Of a stretch of 64,000 bases of DNA, positions 1-10,685 are shown one piece after another. Source of the DNA: Bifidobacterium sp. GTDB lineage: Bacteria > Actinomycetota > Actinomycetes > Actinomycetales > Bifidobacteriaceae. The translations under genes were made by a program, and so were the position numbers. The notes beneath the pieces were generated by a model. That model was not told the DNA's origin. It saw only the letters and a list, made by a program, of their open reading frames with translations, and did no database searches. Every line of letters begins with the position of its first letter. The stretch's first letter is position 1. Location of the stretch: NCBI GenBank assembly GCA_022640915.1, contig JALCCT010000004.1, forward strand, positions 62,001-126,000. The letters are read 5' to 3'.

Positions 1-3000
1 TCATTGCCATCGGACTGAGCCTTGCCTGCGAACCAGCGGGCCTGAGCACTCACGTCCTGGCCGGCGCCAATGAAGTTCAGCGAGGCGATTGACTCTCCGT
101 CTGCGCCATTGTTGCTGCCATAGTACAGCCGTGCGAGATCCTCGCGAGCCGAAGCCCATCGGTCATCTAGCAACAGCGCACGACGCTCGTCAAAGCGCGG
201 CTCGACCTGCTTGGGCCAGTCGGCCCCCAGCTCGGCTTCAACAGCGGCGACCACGGCGGCGTTCGCATCCTCGGAAGGCGTTACGACTGGAGCGGCCACG
301 CCAAGCTCGTTCAGCACAAACCTTGCCGTGGCGGCGAGCACACCATCAGAGCCAGTGACTTTCTGAGCGAAAGCGTCCAGCGCTGCGGAATCCACCACCG
401 CGCCGCCTGCGGCGCCACCCGCATTGGGCAGGCCGACCGTGATGCCTTGGGCCTGCGCCACATGCTGCACGGCGGCATCGATCAGCGAGTTCGCTGCGTT
501 GGCGTTTGCCACCGAATCAGTGCCGAGAGAGGCGAGTTCGCCGCCACGGGCGGAGGCGCCTTCACGGGTCTCCAATACGAGCGCAGAGACGACGTGGGAA
601 GCCCAGCCAGCGCCGAGCTGCCAGGTATCGGTCACGCGCTTTTCGATCTGCGCAAGCTTCACGCCCGAAGCGCCAAAGAGTCCACGTACGCGGTCGCGCA
701 CGATATCGGAGAGCACCGGACCAAAGGCCTTATAATTCGGCGCGACCTTGTTGACCAAGGCGCTCAGGGCCGGAATCGCAGCCTCGGCGGCACCGTCCAC
801 GCTTGCCACGCCAAGCTCGGAGCTGATGTCCATGAGCAGCTGATTACGGCGCGACGAGACGCCATTGGTCAGAGTGTCGGTCGTGTCTACATCGCCGATC
901 TGATCAGGGCGAACCTTGGCCGCGTACGCCAGCAGTGTGGCGATGGCGTCCGACGCCTTGTAGACGATGTCAGCTGGACGTTCGCCGGAGGTAACACCTG
1001 GGGCGGATGGAGCAGCGGCAGGTTGAGCCGGTGCTGGGGCATTCGTGAGAAGAGGAGCGGCGTTCGCCCCCGTTTCTGTTTTCCTCACGCTCGATACATC
1101 GCGCTCAGCGTCACTTATGCCGGGTCCACTGGACTGTGCGCTTAACAGTGCCGCAGTGGGCTGTATAGCTGGATCAGTATCTGTCATATACACGCGGCTC
1201 TCGTCGCGTCCGAGGTTGTACACGGTGACCTTGCGGCCGGAGAAGTCGGGCAGCCTGAGCGTCTTGGCGCCCAAATTCGCTAGCGTTGGGGCATTGCCCA
1301 GGCCCACTTCGATGTACTCTTCGACACCAAGCCCACCCTGCGACGGCTCGCCGAACATAAGCGCCTGCGTTTCGATCCAACGCACCGGGGAGGCGAACTG
1401 CCATGAAAGCAATTCAGTGAGCAGCAACCGGCCAAGCTTCTGCTTGTCAGCAGCGTAGGAATCCCAGACCGCCGGATCGTCCAGCGCCTTCTTAATACGC
1501 GCAGAAGGCACCACTTCAATGATCTTGGCAGCGAACTCGCGGGTCATCGCGAAGGGCGCGGCCACGAGGTTCGGGATATAGCGGCCGACTAAACGCTCAT
1601 AGTCGATCTGCTGCGGCAGCAGCTCGTCAAGCTTGTCACGAAACTCCGGCACACCCTTGCGCAGCAGCGTGGAGTGGAACGGCACATCAATACCCGGCAC
1701 GAGCATGAACGCCGGCTTGCCACCAGCCTCCTTCGCGCGGCGGTTACTGTCGGCCTTAAGGTATTTCAGGCCCTTGATGGTGCCCGCAATGGCATACTGC
1801 TGCCCGGCGAGGTTGTAGTTGACGATCTGGAGGAATTCGCCGCATTCGGCAGCCACCTGCTCGACATAGGCCTTGACCTTGTCGTCGCCCACGCCGAACT
1901 GATTCGGGCGTAGCGCTCCCATGCGATAATTCGAGCGGCCCTGTGCATCGCGCTCAATGAGATGGTGCATCGTAGAGCCGCGGTGGAACACCAGTTCCAG
2001 CACGGTTTCCAGCGGGATAATGCCCGCGAAGGAACTTAACGCATTGTATTCGCCCAGCGAATGGCCAGCGAAGTACGCGGGCCAGATATCCGAACCAGAC
2101 TCGCGCAACCGTGCAGTTTGCGCAAACGCCACGGTGGCAAGCGCCACCTGGGTGAACTGAGTGAGGTTGAGCAGGCCATCGGGATGATGGTAAGTCACGC
2201 CGTTGGCAGTCAACTCGGTTGGATTGTCGCGCACAACGGCGAGGATCGAGAACCCGAGGCGCTCGCGGGTGAGCTTGTCAGCCCGCTCCCAAGTCTCACG
2301 CGCAGCGGCTGACTGGGAGCGCTCGCCCAGGACCATGCCCTGCTGCTGGATGCCTTGGCCGGGGTAGACGAAGGCGGATTTCGGCGCACGGGCGACGGCG
2401 GTGCCGCGCGAGACGATCTGGCCGTCGATGCGGCAAGTCACCTCAAGCACCAGCCCACCGTGACGCAGCTTGCCCACGCGCTCGACGCTGATCTCTACCG
2501 CGTCACCCAGCTGGACCATGCCGTACATGTTGTAGGTCCACCCGGCAATCTCGTAATGCACGCCCTTGTCGTCCGCAGCCTGCGCCACATGCTGGGCCGT
2601 GCCTGAAAGCCACATGCCATGCACCAGCGGCGCCACGAGCCCGGAGACTGCAGCACCGCGATACGAGGTGTGAATCGGGTTGAAGTCACCGGAGGTGCGG
2701 GCAAAAGCCGTCATCTCATGGGGCGCGGCCACGGTGATGCGACGCAGCATGCGACGCGGAGTGTTGATCACCAAGTCTTCATTGTCATCGTCATCACCAG
2801 GCGTGCTGCCGTTAAGGCTGCTCCGGAACGAGAGGTAGTCGCCATATTCAGGGGCCTCAGGCGGCAGCGCCTGCGAATATGAGCGGCCGCGGATGGCGAA
2901 GCGCTCGACCTCATGCGCCAGCACGGTGCCGTCAGGCGCAGTGTGTGTCACGTGGATGATCACCACGCGACCGGATGCGGATTCGAGGTAGTTCTCAGCC

Positions 3001-6000
3001 CAGCTGGTCAGCGCAATGCGCTCACCGGTGTAAGACAGCAGCTCGGCCTCGGTCACGCACAGCGTGATCAGATGATCCAGGTGGACGGCGTTCAGCAGGC
3101 CTTCGATCACCGGGAAACCGTGGACGTATACCGATCCCAAAGCGGTGTAGATAGCCGGCCAAGCCGGTCCGACCAGCGCATCGGGCACTATGCGCGAGGC
3201 GAGCAGCGAACCGGGCAAGGTTCCTGCGGTCGCCGCCTCATGATCAAAGCCGAGGTTGGGAGACAAGGTGTAGCCAGTATGGGCCACTCCGAAGGGATAG
3301 GACGTTGTATCGTCCACGATGTCGACAGTCGGCATCGCATCCAGCTTGTCGCCGGTGATGGCGGTGTTGCCGATTCCTGCGGTGCCGGCAAGCATCGCGT
3401 AGACGTGATGCGGTAGGCGCTCGCGATCTACGACCGGGAAGCGGCCAGGTTTGCTGGCATCGATGACTAGAGGGATCACGATATCACGCACAGCGTGCTT
3501 GGATGCACCGCCGTCAGGGTCGTTGTCCCAGAATGTGTCGAGATGAATGTCTAGATCGAAGAGCGCATTGCCGTCGCGGCTTCCCATCGTAGTGATCTCA
3601 TAGTGCGGATCGTCCATCGCGGTGCCGAAAGCCGGGTTGGCCATGAGGTGCCCAACCCAAGAGATGTTCGGGCTGTGGCGGATGAACTCCTCAGCACTTG
3701 CGGCGGCGCTCAACTGGGCGAAGACCTGCCTAGGCTCTGCACAAACTTCGAGAGCACGTGTGCGCATGATGGCGGCCTGCTCGAAGCGAGATAGGATATC
3801 GCCCACCGGCTCGTCCACGCTCGTGATGCCAGCGACCGAAATCGGCCCCGGAATGGCGCGCACCGAATCGGCGGAATAACGAGGATCCTCGGATTGCCAC
3901 AGCTGATCCTGGCCCCACCAGCGCAGCAGATCGTTGTCGATGGCCGGCACGAAGGGCATAGGCTTGGGATACTCGCGCACCAGTGAGATGAACCAGGCCA
4001 CATCGTTGGGAATCACCTTGGTCTTTGTGGCTTGCGGGTAGGCCTCGGCCAGCGTCGCGATAGCCACGTACGGATCGGATTGCACTGCGGCGCGGGAAGC
4101 GAACAGCGAGTCGAATTCGCCGGACTCCTGATCGCGTACACGCGCTTCAATGCGCTGCAGCAGATGCAGGAAGCGATCAGCATACGTGTCGTCGGCCCAC
4201 GGGAACGAGAGCCGCGCAAAGCGCTCGGCCCACTGGGTGTAGGTCATCGCGTCCACATCGCCGAAGTATGGGCGGGAGGTGGTGTTGAGCATTTCGATGA
4301 TCTCGTCGCGGCGAGTAAGCAGCTCTTCGGGATGCTTCATCACCCGCACGAGCAGCCGCCCGCAGCGCGAGGAAGAATTCTCGAGCTCGTAGATATCGGC
4401 ATGCAAGTGGCTCAGGCCTGAGGAGACCCCGCCCACTGCCTTGCCACTCGGCACCCACTTTTCGCCGATCGGCGCGAAGGGATCCTCATCATCCGGCGCC
4501 TGCACGATGCCAGGAGTTTCGACCAGCAGCCGCTTGACCTCGGGGCTGGTGTAGGCCTCCTTGGCGGTCATCGCGGCGGTGCCGATCATTACGGCATCCA
4601 CCGGCATATCCGGCAAGTCGTAGACGCGCGCCCACTGGCCGGAGATGTAGTCTGCTGCCCGATCAGGAGTGCCGATGCCGCCGCCGGCGACCAGCACCAG
4701 ATTGTCACAGGCGCGTACGTCGGCGTAGGTGTTGATGAGCAGATCGTCCAGCGATTCCCACGAGTGGTGCCCACCAGCAGCGCCGCCTTCGACCTGCGCA
4801 ATGATCTTCGTCGGCGCTACGGCCTTGGCGATGCGCACCACTTGGCGAATCTGGTCGACGGTACCCGGCTTGAAAGCCACGTAAGGGAAACCGTCAGCAT
4901 TCAAGCTTGCGACCAGTTCCTTGGCCTCGTCGAGTTCGGGGATGCCCGCAGAGACAACCACACCGTCAATTGGGGTTCCTGAAGCGCGCTTCTTGGGCAC
5001 GATGCGTTGCGTGCCGAACTGTAGATTCCACAGGTATCGGTCCATGAACATCGCGTTGAATTCGATAGTGGCGCCTTCGTTAAGCTCTCGCTCAAGCTTG
5101 GTCACATGGCGGTCAAAGACCTCGGCAGTCACCTGGCCGCCACCTGCCAGCTCGGCCCAATAGCCAGCGTTGGCCGCAGCCGCGACGATGTCAGGTTCCA
5201 CAGTGGTGGGGGTCATGCCGGCGAGTAGCACCGGCGGCTTGCCAGTTAGCTCGCTGAACTTGGTGCGAATGCGGTCGCCGGAGGGCGTACGGATTATTGT
5301 CGGTGCGAAAGTTGTCCAGTCCTGTGTGCGGCCCGGCTCGCCTTCCATGGTCGAAAGCGCGGCCCGGTCAGCCCCGCTGGCAGCCTCGACCACGCCGACG
5401 CCGGTACCCTGCACCAGCGCGCCGACGAGCTTGCCGACGATCGCGCCGGGGCCGAGATCGACAATCCACAGCTTGGCCGGATCGGTCGATGCGAGCAGCT
5501 CATGCACGCGCGCAGCCCAGTCCACGCGGTTGACCAACACCTCTTCGGCGAGCACGCGGGAGCGGGCTTCGTCCAACCCGCTGGCCGCAGCCCAAGCCAC
5601 CGTCTGCTCGACGGCCTGCGCCATGAGCGAGGAATGGAACGGCACGGTGACATCAAGATATTCAAGCACCGGCGCAAACACCGAGCCGCCGCGCACCTTC
5701 TCCTCGCGCAGCTTGGCCTGGTGCTTGTGCTCCTTCTCGGCTTCCACTGCGAAGGCTGCCAGATCCTCCGGGTAGCCGGAAAGCACATGCTGAGTCGTCG
5801 AGTTGGTGACGGCGATCGAAATCGGCCCACGCGGTTTGTTCACGCGGGAAATCAGCGTTTTGACCTGGAGCTGGGTCGCACCGCGCACCGACAGCATAGG
5901 CGTCGCCTCGCCACTCTTGGGGCGCAGCGCAAGCATGCGGGCCTGGCGCGTGCCGGCCACACCGATGAGCTGGGCGATGGCGAGAATCTGGTCGATGTTA

Positions 6001-6443
6001 TCCCGTGCGGCCTCGATGGAGCCAGCATCCACAATCGCCCGCACCATATGCTCGGCGATGACGCCCTGCGAATGGCCCAGCACGGCGACTGGTCTGGCTG
6101 CAACCACGTCATAGCCCAAGCTTGCGGCATCGATCAGCGCGCCCAACTGGGCCAGTGCGATGCCCGGCACGCTGGCCGAGGCATCGGCTCCCGCTCCGAG
6201 CGAAGCTGAATTCGATTCGAATCCAAACAAATCGACCGGCCCGCCAGTCGTAGCAAGCAGCGCGGCATTGACGCTGACGAGCAGCCTGCTGGCTGCATCA
6301 GCGTGCGCATGCAGCGCGGCAGCCAGGGTGGGATCATTGCTCTGGTCGGCGAGTGCCGCCGTCCACGGAGTTGATTGACCTCCGAAGGCGAGCGCATGCG
6401 GCTCGCTGGACAGTCGGTTCAGGAAGAATGCAGTGTCGGTCAT
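1..6443 (-). CDS. fas: Type I fatty acid synthase, 5' part (runs off left edge)
   Basis: Multidomain synthase that makes long-chain acyl-CoA from acetyl- and malonyl-CoA in the cytosol. The window shows 2147 residues, with domains in the order of fungal and mycobacterial FAS-I. An N-terminal acyltransferase carries GHSQG near residue 122. The FMN enoyl reductase has GMTPTTVEPD near 411 and AGGGIGTPD near 588. The hot-dog dehydratase has DFNPIHTSYRG near 1254. The malonyl/palmitoyl transferase has GHSLGE near 1462. The acyl carrier region has TNGVSSRRNQ near 1861, where a serine should carry phosphopantetheine. Ketoreductase and ketosynthase domains are expected beyond the left edge. The ATG at 6443 follows AAGGA at good spacing. 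It lies 95 bases after accD in the same direction, so co-transcription with the carboxylase that supplies malonyl-CoA is likely. Confidence 0.97.
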   Translation of the reverse strand, partial: MTDTAFFLNRLSSEPHALAFGGQSTPWTAALADQSNDPTLAAALHAHADAASRLLVSVNAALLATTGGPVDLFGFESNSASLGAGADASASVPGIALAQLGALIDAASLGYDVVAARPVAVLGHSQGVIAEHMVRAIVDAGSIEAARDNIDQILAIAQLIGVAGTRQARMLALRPKSGEATPMLSVRGATQLQVKTLISRVNKPRGPISIAVTNSTTQHVLSGYPEDLAAFAVEAEKEHKHQAKLREEKVRGGSVFAPVLEYLDVTVPFHSSLMAQAVEQTVAWAAASGLDEARSRVLAEEVLVNRVDWAARVHELLASTDPAKLWIVDLGPGAIVGKLVGALVQGTGVGVVEAASGADRAALSTMEGEPGRTQDWTTFAPTIIRTPSGDRIRTKFSELTGKPPVLLAGMTPTTVEPDIVAAAANAGYWAELAGGGQVTAEVFDRHVTKLERELNEGATIEFNAMFMDRYLWNLQFGTQRIVPKKRASGTPIDGVVVSAGIPELDEAKELVASLNADGFPYVAFKPGTVDQIRQVVRIAKAVAPTKIIAQVEGGAAGGHHSWESLDDLLINTYADVRACDNLVLVAGGGIGTPDRAADYISGQWARVYDLPDMPVDAVMIGTAAMTAKEAYTSPEVKRLLVETPGIVQAPDDEDPFAPIGEKWVPSGKAVGGVSSGLSHLHADIYELENSSSRCGRLLVRVMKHPEELLTRRDEIIEMLNTTSRPYFGDVDAMTYTQWAERFARLSFPWADDTYADRFLHLLQRIEARVRDQESGEFDSLFASRAAVQSDPYVAIATLAEAYPQATKTKVIPNDVAWFISLVREYPKPMPFVPAIDNDLLRWWGQDQLWQSEDPRYSADSVRAIPGPISVAGITSVDEPVGDILSRFEQAAIMRTRALEVCAEPRQVFAQLSAAASAEEFIRHSPNISWVGHLMANPAFGTAMDDPHYEITTMGSRDGNALFDLDIHLDTFWDNDPDGGASKHAVRDIVIPLVIDASKPGRFPVVDRERLPHHVYAMLAGTAGIGNTAITGDKLDAMPTVDIVDDTTSYPFGVAHTGYTLSPNLGFDHEAATAGTLPGSLLASRIVPDALVGPAWPAIYTALGSVYVHGFPVIEGLLNAVHLDHLITLCVTEAELLSYTGERIALTSWAENYLESASGRVVIIHVTHTAPDGTVLAHEVERFAIRGRSYSQALPPEAPEYGDYLSFRSSLNGSTPGDDDDNEDLVINTPRRMLRRITVAAPHEMTAFARTSGDFNPIHTSYRGAAVSGLVAPLVHGMWLSGTAQHVAQAADDKGVHYEIAGWTYNMYGMVQLGDAVEISVERVGKLRHGGLVLEVTCRIDGQIVSRGTAVARAPKSAFVYPGQGIQQQGMVLGERSQSAAARETWERADKLTRERLGFSILAVVRDNPTELTANGVTYHHPDGLLNLTQFTQVALATVAFAQTARLRESGSDIWPAYFAGHSLGEYNALSSFAGIIPLETVLELVFHRGSTMHHLIERDAQGRSNYRMGALRPNQFGVGDDKVKAYVEQVAAECGEFLQIVNYNLAGQQYAIAGTIKGLKYLKADSNRRAKEAGGKPAFMLVPGIDVPFHSTLLRKGVPEFRDKLDELLPQQIDYERLVGRYIPNLVAAPFAMTREFAAKIIEVVPSARIKKALDDPAVWDSYAADKQKLGRLLLTELLSWQFASPVRWIETQALMFGEPSQGGLGVEEYIEVGLGNAPTLANLGAKTLRLPDFSGRKVTVYNLGRDESRVYMTDTDPAIQPTAALLSAQSSGPGISDAERDVSSVRKTETGANAAPLLTNAPAPAQPAAAPSAPGVTSGERPADIVYKASDAIATLLAYAAKVRPDQIGDVDTTDTLTNGVSSRRNQLLMDISSELGVASVDGAAEAAIPALSALVNKVAPNYKAFGPVLSDIVRDRVRGLFGASGVKLAQIEKRVTDTWQLGAGWASHVVSALVLETREGASARGGELASLGTDSVANANAANSLIDAAVQHVAQAQGITVGLPNAGGAAGGAVVDSAALDAFAQKVTGSDGVLAATARFVLNELGVAAPVVTPSEDANAAVVAAVEAELGADWPKQVEPRFDERRALLLDDRWASAREDLARLYYGSNNGADGESIASLNFIGAGQDVSAQARWFAGKAQSDGN

Positions 6444-6538
6444 GATGTTCCTTAATGGTTGGTTCTGATGAGTTGTGTTTCGTGTATTCGTGGTTGCCGG
6501 AACTAGGGTTCCCGCAGTTTCGGTATCATGCGTTTCTG

Positions 6539-8146
6539 TCATAGCGGCTGATTGCCGTGGTGTTTGCCGGTGTGGCTCACGCGCTTCTTATTGGCCAGCA
6601 GCCGCAGGGCTTCGGCAATGGCCTCGCGCGTCTGCTCCGGGTCAATCATCGCGTCGATCTGACCGGTTTCCAACGATAGGTTCGCGTTGACCGTGGTGCT
6701 TTCATATTCCTCGATCAACTGCGAGCGCAGCGCTTCCACATCCTGCCCGCGCTCCTTGGCCTTCTGCAAGTCCTTGCGATGGATAATATTGACGGCGCCC
6801 TGCGCGCCGAGTACGGCGATCTGGCTGGTGGGCCAGGCATAGTTGACGTCGGCGCCGATGGCTTTGGAACCCATGACGATGTACGCGCCCCCGAAGGCCT
6901 TGCGCAATATCACGGTTATGAGCGGCACCTGTGCATTGGCGTACGCATAGATGACCTTGGCCCCGCGCCGGATGATGCCCGCATGCTCCTGATCGGAGCC
7001 AGGCTTGTAACCGGGCGTATCCACCAGCGTGATCACTGGCAGATTGAAAGCGTCGCACAGCCGTACGAATCGCGCGATCTTCTCAGAGGATTCGACGTCA
7101 AGGATGCCAGCCAGCACATGGGGCTGATTGGCCACGACGCCGACCGGGCGGCCTTCGATGCAGGCGAAGCCGACTACGGCGCAGGGCGCATAGAGCTCCT
7201 GCACCTGCACGAATTCTCCGTAGTCCACGATGCAGCGGATCACTTCGAGCACATCGTAGGGCTGGCGGTCGTTATCTGGGATGATGGCACCTAGGCGCTG
7301 CGCGATCTCGCGATCGGATCTGGTGGCGGAGTACGCAAAAATCGGCACGGAACTTTGCGAGCTGGAGGGCAGGTAGGCTAGCACGGTTCTCGTGTAGTCA
7401 ATGGCGTCGGCCTCATCCTCACCAAGATAATGAGCCACGCCGGAGGTGGCGTTGTGCACGTAGCCGCCGCCAAGTGCCTCCATACTGATCGTCTCTCCGG
7501 TCGCCGCCTTGACCACGTCGGGTCCGGTGACGAACATATTCGAGTTTTCGCGCGTCATGATAATGAAGTCGGTGAGCGCCGGGCAATACACCGCACCGCC
7601 CGCACACGGCCCCAGAATCACCGAGAGCTGCGGAATGAAGCCACTGGCTTCGCAAGTCTTTTGGAAAATCCTGCCATACTGGGTCAGCGCGGCTACGCCT
7701 TCCTGGATACGCGCGCCGCCGGAGTCAATGAGCGCCACGACCGGCACCTTGATGGACATGGCCATATCCATGAGGTGACAGATCTTCTCGCCTTCAGCCC
7801 TACCGAGTGTGCCGCCTTTGACTGAGAAATCCTGCGCATAAACGGCCACTTTGCGGCCGTAAACCTCACCGAAGCCCGTGATGACGGCGCACCCGGCACG
7901 CTCGCCGTTGATGTCGCCTCCCGAGAAGCGGCCGATCTCTTGGAAAGAGCCGGTGTCGAAGAGCAGATCGAGACGTTCGCGGGCCGTGCGCTTGCCCTTG
8001 CCATGCTGGCGAGTACGGGCGGCAGACTCAGCATCGCGCGCCAATTGCGCGGCATGCGCGATGGCCGGGCGAATGGGCTGCGACTCGATGGGAGCACTGC
8101 TTGCCATGGCCTTCTTGACGTCCGGAGCGTTCATGATATCGGTCAT
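6539..8146 (-). CDS. accD: Acyl-CoA carboxylase beta subunit (carboxyltransferase)
   Basis: Carboxyltransferase that moves CO2 from carboxybiotin to acetyl- or propionyl-CoA. The 535 residues cover both halves of the crotonase-like fold of the PccB/AccD family. The N-half has DSGGARIQEG near residues 141–150, and the C-half has GGAYIVMGSKAIGAD near 420; the paired glycines form the oxyanion holes of this family. Its ATG overlaps the accBC stop in an ATGA arrangement, so the two subunits are translationally coupled. It precedes fas, which uses the malonyl-CoA. The acyl-CoA preference (acetyl or propionyl) cannot be read from sequence; position beside fas favours malonyl-CoA supply. Confidence 0.95.
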   Translation of the reverse strand: MTDIMNAPDVKKAMASSAPIESQPIRPAIAHAAQLARDAESAARTRQHGKGKRTARERLDLLFDTGSFQEIGRFSGGDINGERAGCAVITGFGEVYGRKVAVYAQDFSVKGGTLGRAEGEKICHLMDMAMSIKVPVVALIDSGGARIQEGVAALTQYGRIFQKTCEASGFIPQLSVILGPCAGGAVYCPALTDFIIMTRENSNMFVTGPDVVKAATGETISMEALGGGYVHNATSGVAHYLGEDEADAIDYTRTVLAYLPSSSQSSVPIFAYSATRSDREIAQRLGAIIPDNDRQPYDVLEVIRCIVDYGEFVQVQELYAPCAVVGFACIEGRPVGVVANQPHVLAGILDVESSEKIARFVRLCDAFNLPVITLVDTPGYKPGSDQEHAGIIRRGAKVIYAYANAQVPLITVILRKAFGGAYIVMGSKAIGADVNYAWPTSQIAVLGAQGAVNIIHRKDLQKAKERGQDVEALRSQLIEEYESTTVNANLSLETGQIDAMIDPEQTREAIAEALRLLANKKRVSHTGKHHGNQPL

Positions 8147-10026
8147 TGCTTGCCTCCCGCACTTGCAGTGGACCTATCAGCACTGCCCTTGTCTGTGTTG
8201 CTGGCGCAGTCTCCATCCACGTCAATCGTGATGAGGGTGTCCCCCGCCTCGACACCTGAGGACGGCCCGACGAATATCTTGGTAACGGTTCCGGAGTCGG
8301 GAGCGTAGACGTAATTCTCCATCTTCATGGATTCGAGCACGATAAGCAGATCGCCCTTGGCCACGCTCTGGCCTTCGGCGACGTTCACACGAGTAATAAC
8401 TGCCTGCATCGGGGAGGAGATGACGCCAGGTTTCTGATCGGAAGCTTTGCCGCTTTCTACCACATGCAGGCCCTGACCGCGCAACGGCTGGGATGCGCGT
8501 TTGGCACCTCGGGCGCGAGCGGCACCAGTGAGCGTGTTGACAATATCCACGGGGACTTTCAGCGTCACTCGCCTGTCGTTCATCTCAATAGTGAAGGATT
8601 CCGTCTCAACATGCCGCGGCTGCTCGGCAGCACCACTGAGCGAAGCCGGTTGACCGCTGACGAGCGTGGACGGCTCGCGGTTGAGATACTCGCGTTCCAG
8701 CCATTTGGTCGACACATCGAAATCGTGCCCTTCGGCTGTAAATACCGGATCGTTGAAAATCTTCTTATACAGGCTCGCTGGGGTTGGCACACCTTCTATG
8801 GACAGCTCCTGCAACGCACGGCGAACGCGCTCGACAGCGGTGGGTCGGTCCTGCGCTGTGACAACGAGCTTGCCCATCATCGAATCGAATTTCGGCGAGA
8901 CCGTGTCGCCCTCTTCAACTCCCGAATCGACGCGGATGCCCGGGCCGGAAGGCCAGCGAATGGCGCTGAGTGTGCCCGAGCTCGGGGTGAGATTCGTGTC
9001 CGGATCCTCGCAGGTGATGCGCAGCTCGAAGCTGTGGCCGCGGGGCTGCTGCACTTGGTTGAGCTCGCCGCCGTTGGCGATGTCGATCTGCTCGCGCACC
9101 AAGTCCAGCCCGCACACCTCTTCGCTGACTGTGTGCTCGACCTGCAGACGCGGGTTGACTTCCAGAAAATAGACCTTGTGCTGGCCGGTAACCATGAACT
9201 CGCAGGTGCCCAAACCTTGGTAATCCACTGATTCGAAGAGATTGCGCGAGTAACGATACAGCTGCTCGTTCGCGTCTTCGGATAGGAACGGCGCCGGAGC
9301 CTCCTCGATGAGCTTCTGGTTACGCCGCTGCACAGAGCAGTCGCGGGTGGAGTACACGGTGAAATTGCCGTGGCTGTCACGCCCGCACTGAGTTTCTACG
9401 TGTCGGGCTTTATCGATGAAACGCTCGACGAAGTACTCGTTCAGATCCCCACCCTGCAGCGAGTCGTGGCTCATATAGAAGCCGCGCAGCTCGTCATCGT
9501 CGTGCACCAGCACAATGCCTCGCCCACCGCCGCCGTCCGTGCGCTTCATCATCAGCGGGTAGCCATGCGTGTGCGCGAATTCGAGCAGCACCCGAATGTC
9601 GCCCACCGGCTCGGAGATGCCCGGCACCGGCGGAACTTTGGCGCGTTTAGCGACGCGCCGGGCGGTGATCTTATCGCCCAAATCGGTCAGCGCCTGTGGC
9701 GACGGCCCGATCCATCTGGCGCCGGCGTCGATCACCTTCTGCGCGAAGGATGCCACTTCAGAGAGGAAGCCGTAGCCCGGGTGCACAGCATCCGCACCAC
9801 TACGCCGTAGTACATCGATCATCAGCTCTTCATTGAGATAGGTGTCGCGATAGGTGTCGCCGGAAAGCAGATACGCTTCGTCGGCCATCTCGACGTATTG
9901 CGCGTTGCGATCCTGCTCGGCGTAGACGGCCACAGTGGCAATGCCCATTTCGCGCGCGGTGCGCACGACCCTCAGAGCGATTTCACCACGATTGGCCACC
10001 AGTATTGTGTTGACGTTTTTGACCAT
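8143..10026 (-). CDS. accBC: Acyl-CoA carboxylase alpha subunit (biotin carboxylase + biotin carrier)
   Basis: ATP-dependent carboxylation of biotin, with the carrier domain on the same chain. The N-terminus has the biotin carboxylase start ILVANRGEIALRVVRTA. The ATP-grasp glycine loop (KRTDGGGGRG) is near residue 165, and YFLEVNPRLQVEH forms part of the active site. The C-terminal biotinyl domain has the lysine motif VLESMKMEN near residue 567, the expected target of BirA. The open frame extends 33 codons further upstream. I chose the ATG at 10026 because homology begins there and TACGTT sits exactly 7 bases before it, fitting a leaderless transcript; no Shine–Dalgarno sequence is visible. 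It is coupled to accD by a 4-base overlap. Confidence 0.95.
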   Translation of the reverse strand: MVKNVNTILVANRGEIALRVVRTAREMGIATVAVYAEQDRNAQYVEMADEAYLLSGDTYRDTYLNEELMIDVLRRSGADAVHPGYGFLSEVASFAQKVIDAGARWIGPSPQALTDLGDKITARRVAKRAKVPPVPGISEPVGDIRVLLEFAHTHGYPLMMKRTDGGGGRGIVLVHDDDELRGFYMSHDSLQGGDLNEYFVERFIDKARHVETQCGRDSHGNFTVYSTRDCSVQRRNQKLIEEAPAPFLSEDANEQLYRYSRNLFESVDYQGLGTCEFMVTGQHKVYFLEVNPRLQVEHTVSEEVCGLDLVREQIDIANGGELNQVQQPRGHSFELRITCEDPDTNLTPSSGTLSAIRWPSGPGIRVDSGVEEGDTVSPKFDSMMGKLVVTAQDRPTAVERVRRALQELSIEGVPTPASLYKKIFNDPVFTAEGHDFDVSTKWLEREYLNREPSTLVSGQPASLSGAAEQPRHVETESFTIEMNDRRVTLKVPVDIVNTLTGAARARGAKRASQPLRGQGLHVVESGKASDQKPGVISSPMQAVITRVNVAEGQSVAKGDLLIVLESMKMENYVYAPDSGTVTKIFVGPSSGVEAGDTLITIDVDGDCASNTDKGSADRSTASAGGKQ

Positions 10027-10270
10027 ATTTTCAAACGTAACCCGGTCGGGCCGCCCCAAGTCAGCCGCAAAGCTACAAAATGGCGCGACTGTCTTTGTGG
10101 GATCATACAAACACTCGGCGCGCAACTGGGGCGGTTACCCAGAGCGATCGTGGTCATGGGCCGGGTCTTGGGCGCTGAAGGTATATCGCGCAGCGAATCG
10201 CTCGCTTCCGTCAATGCAGCTCATCGAATGCAGCCCTAGGGGTGCAGCCCATCAACGCAAGATCGATCCA

Positions 10271-10365
10271 CTTCACGTAATGCAACCATCGGTCAGAATT
10301 TCGTTATGTGAGGATTTCTCTCCTCACGTAACGCATTTCCCCGCCAAATTCTCATTATGCAAGGC
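10271..10365. promoter_or_regulatory. Cluster of inverted and direct repeats, candidate operator
   Basis: CGTTATGTGAGGA (10302–10314) and TCCTCACGTAACG (10321–10333) form a 13-base inverted repeat with one mismatch and a 6-base spacer. The right half recurs as a direct repeat at 10272–10283 (TTCACGTAATGC against CTCACGTAACGC). A related CATAATGAGAATTT element lies on the minus strand at 10346–10359. A further ACGTAAC is at 10035–10041, next to the accBC start. This arrangement between accBC and bioY suggests binding by a biotin- or fatty-acid-responsive regulator. The FasR-like protein at 15.6 kb is one candidate, but that link is inference. Confidence 0.5.
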
Positions 10366-10609
10366 AGGCATCGCCGCTTTATCAAGACGGCCGCATCATT
10401 ACAGCTGATATCAGAACATTCCCACAAAAGGATTGGCCATATTTTGTAGCTTGTTTCCAAGGACAGTCCGCAAGGAGCTAGCTACGCTAGGCGATTAGTG
10501 CCGCAACTGATTGTCTGCGCCGATCGATGGTAACGTTGATCGGCCGCTCAGGCACCGGTCATATCACTGTGTCGATTGATCAAACGTGACTGACCCAGCA
10601 CAATCACAA

Positions 10610-10685
10610 TGCACGCAAGCCGTGCAAGCCATCCGGCTGCGCTAATAATAAGCCTGCACCGCATGCAGGCGCACGATCCAGGAGG
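10610..10685 (+). promoter_or_regulatory. bioY leader with two small hairpins and ribosome binding site
   Basis: Two consecutive perfect stems precede the start: TGCACG/CGTGCA (10610–10626) and GCCTGCA/TGCAGGC (10652–10670). The strong AGGAGG ribosome site follows at 10680–10685, 5 bases before the bioY ATG. The second stem ends 9 bases before the ribosome site and could affect initiation. I cannot match it to a known riboswitch. Confidence 0.35.

Noticed and set aside
10610..10670. Biotin riboswitch in the bioY leader
   Set aside because: No biotin riboswitch class is known to me and the two stems are short and simple; listed only as possible leader structure.
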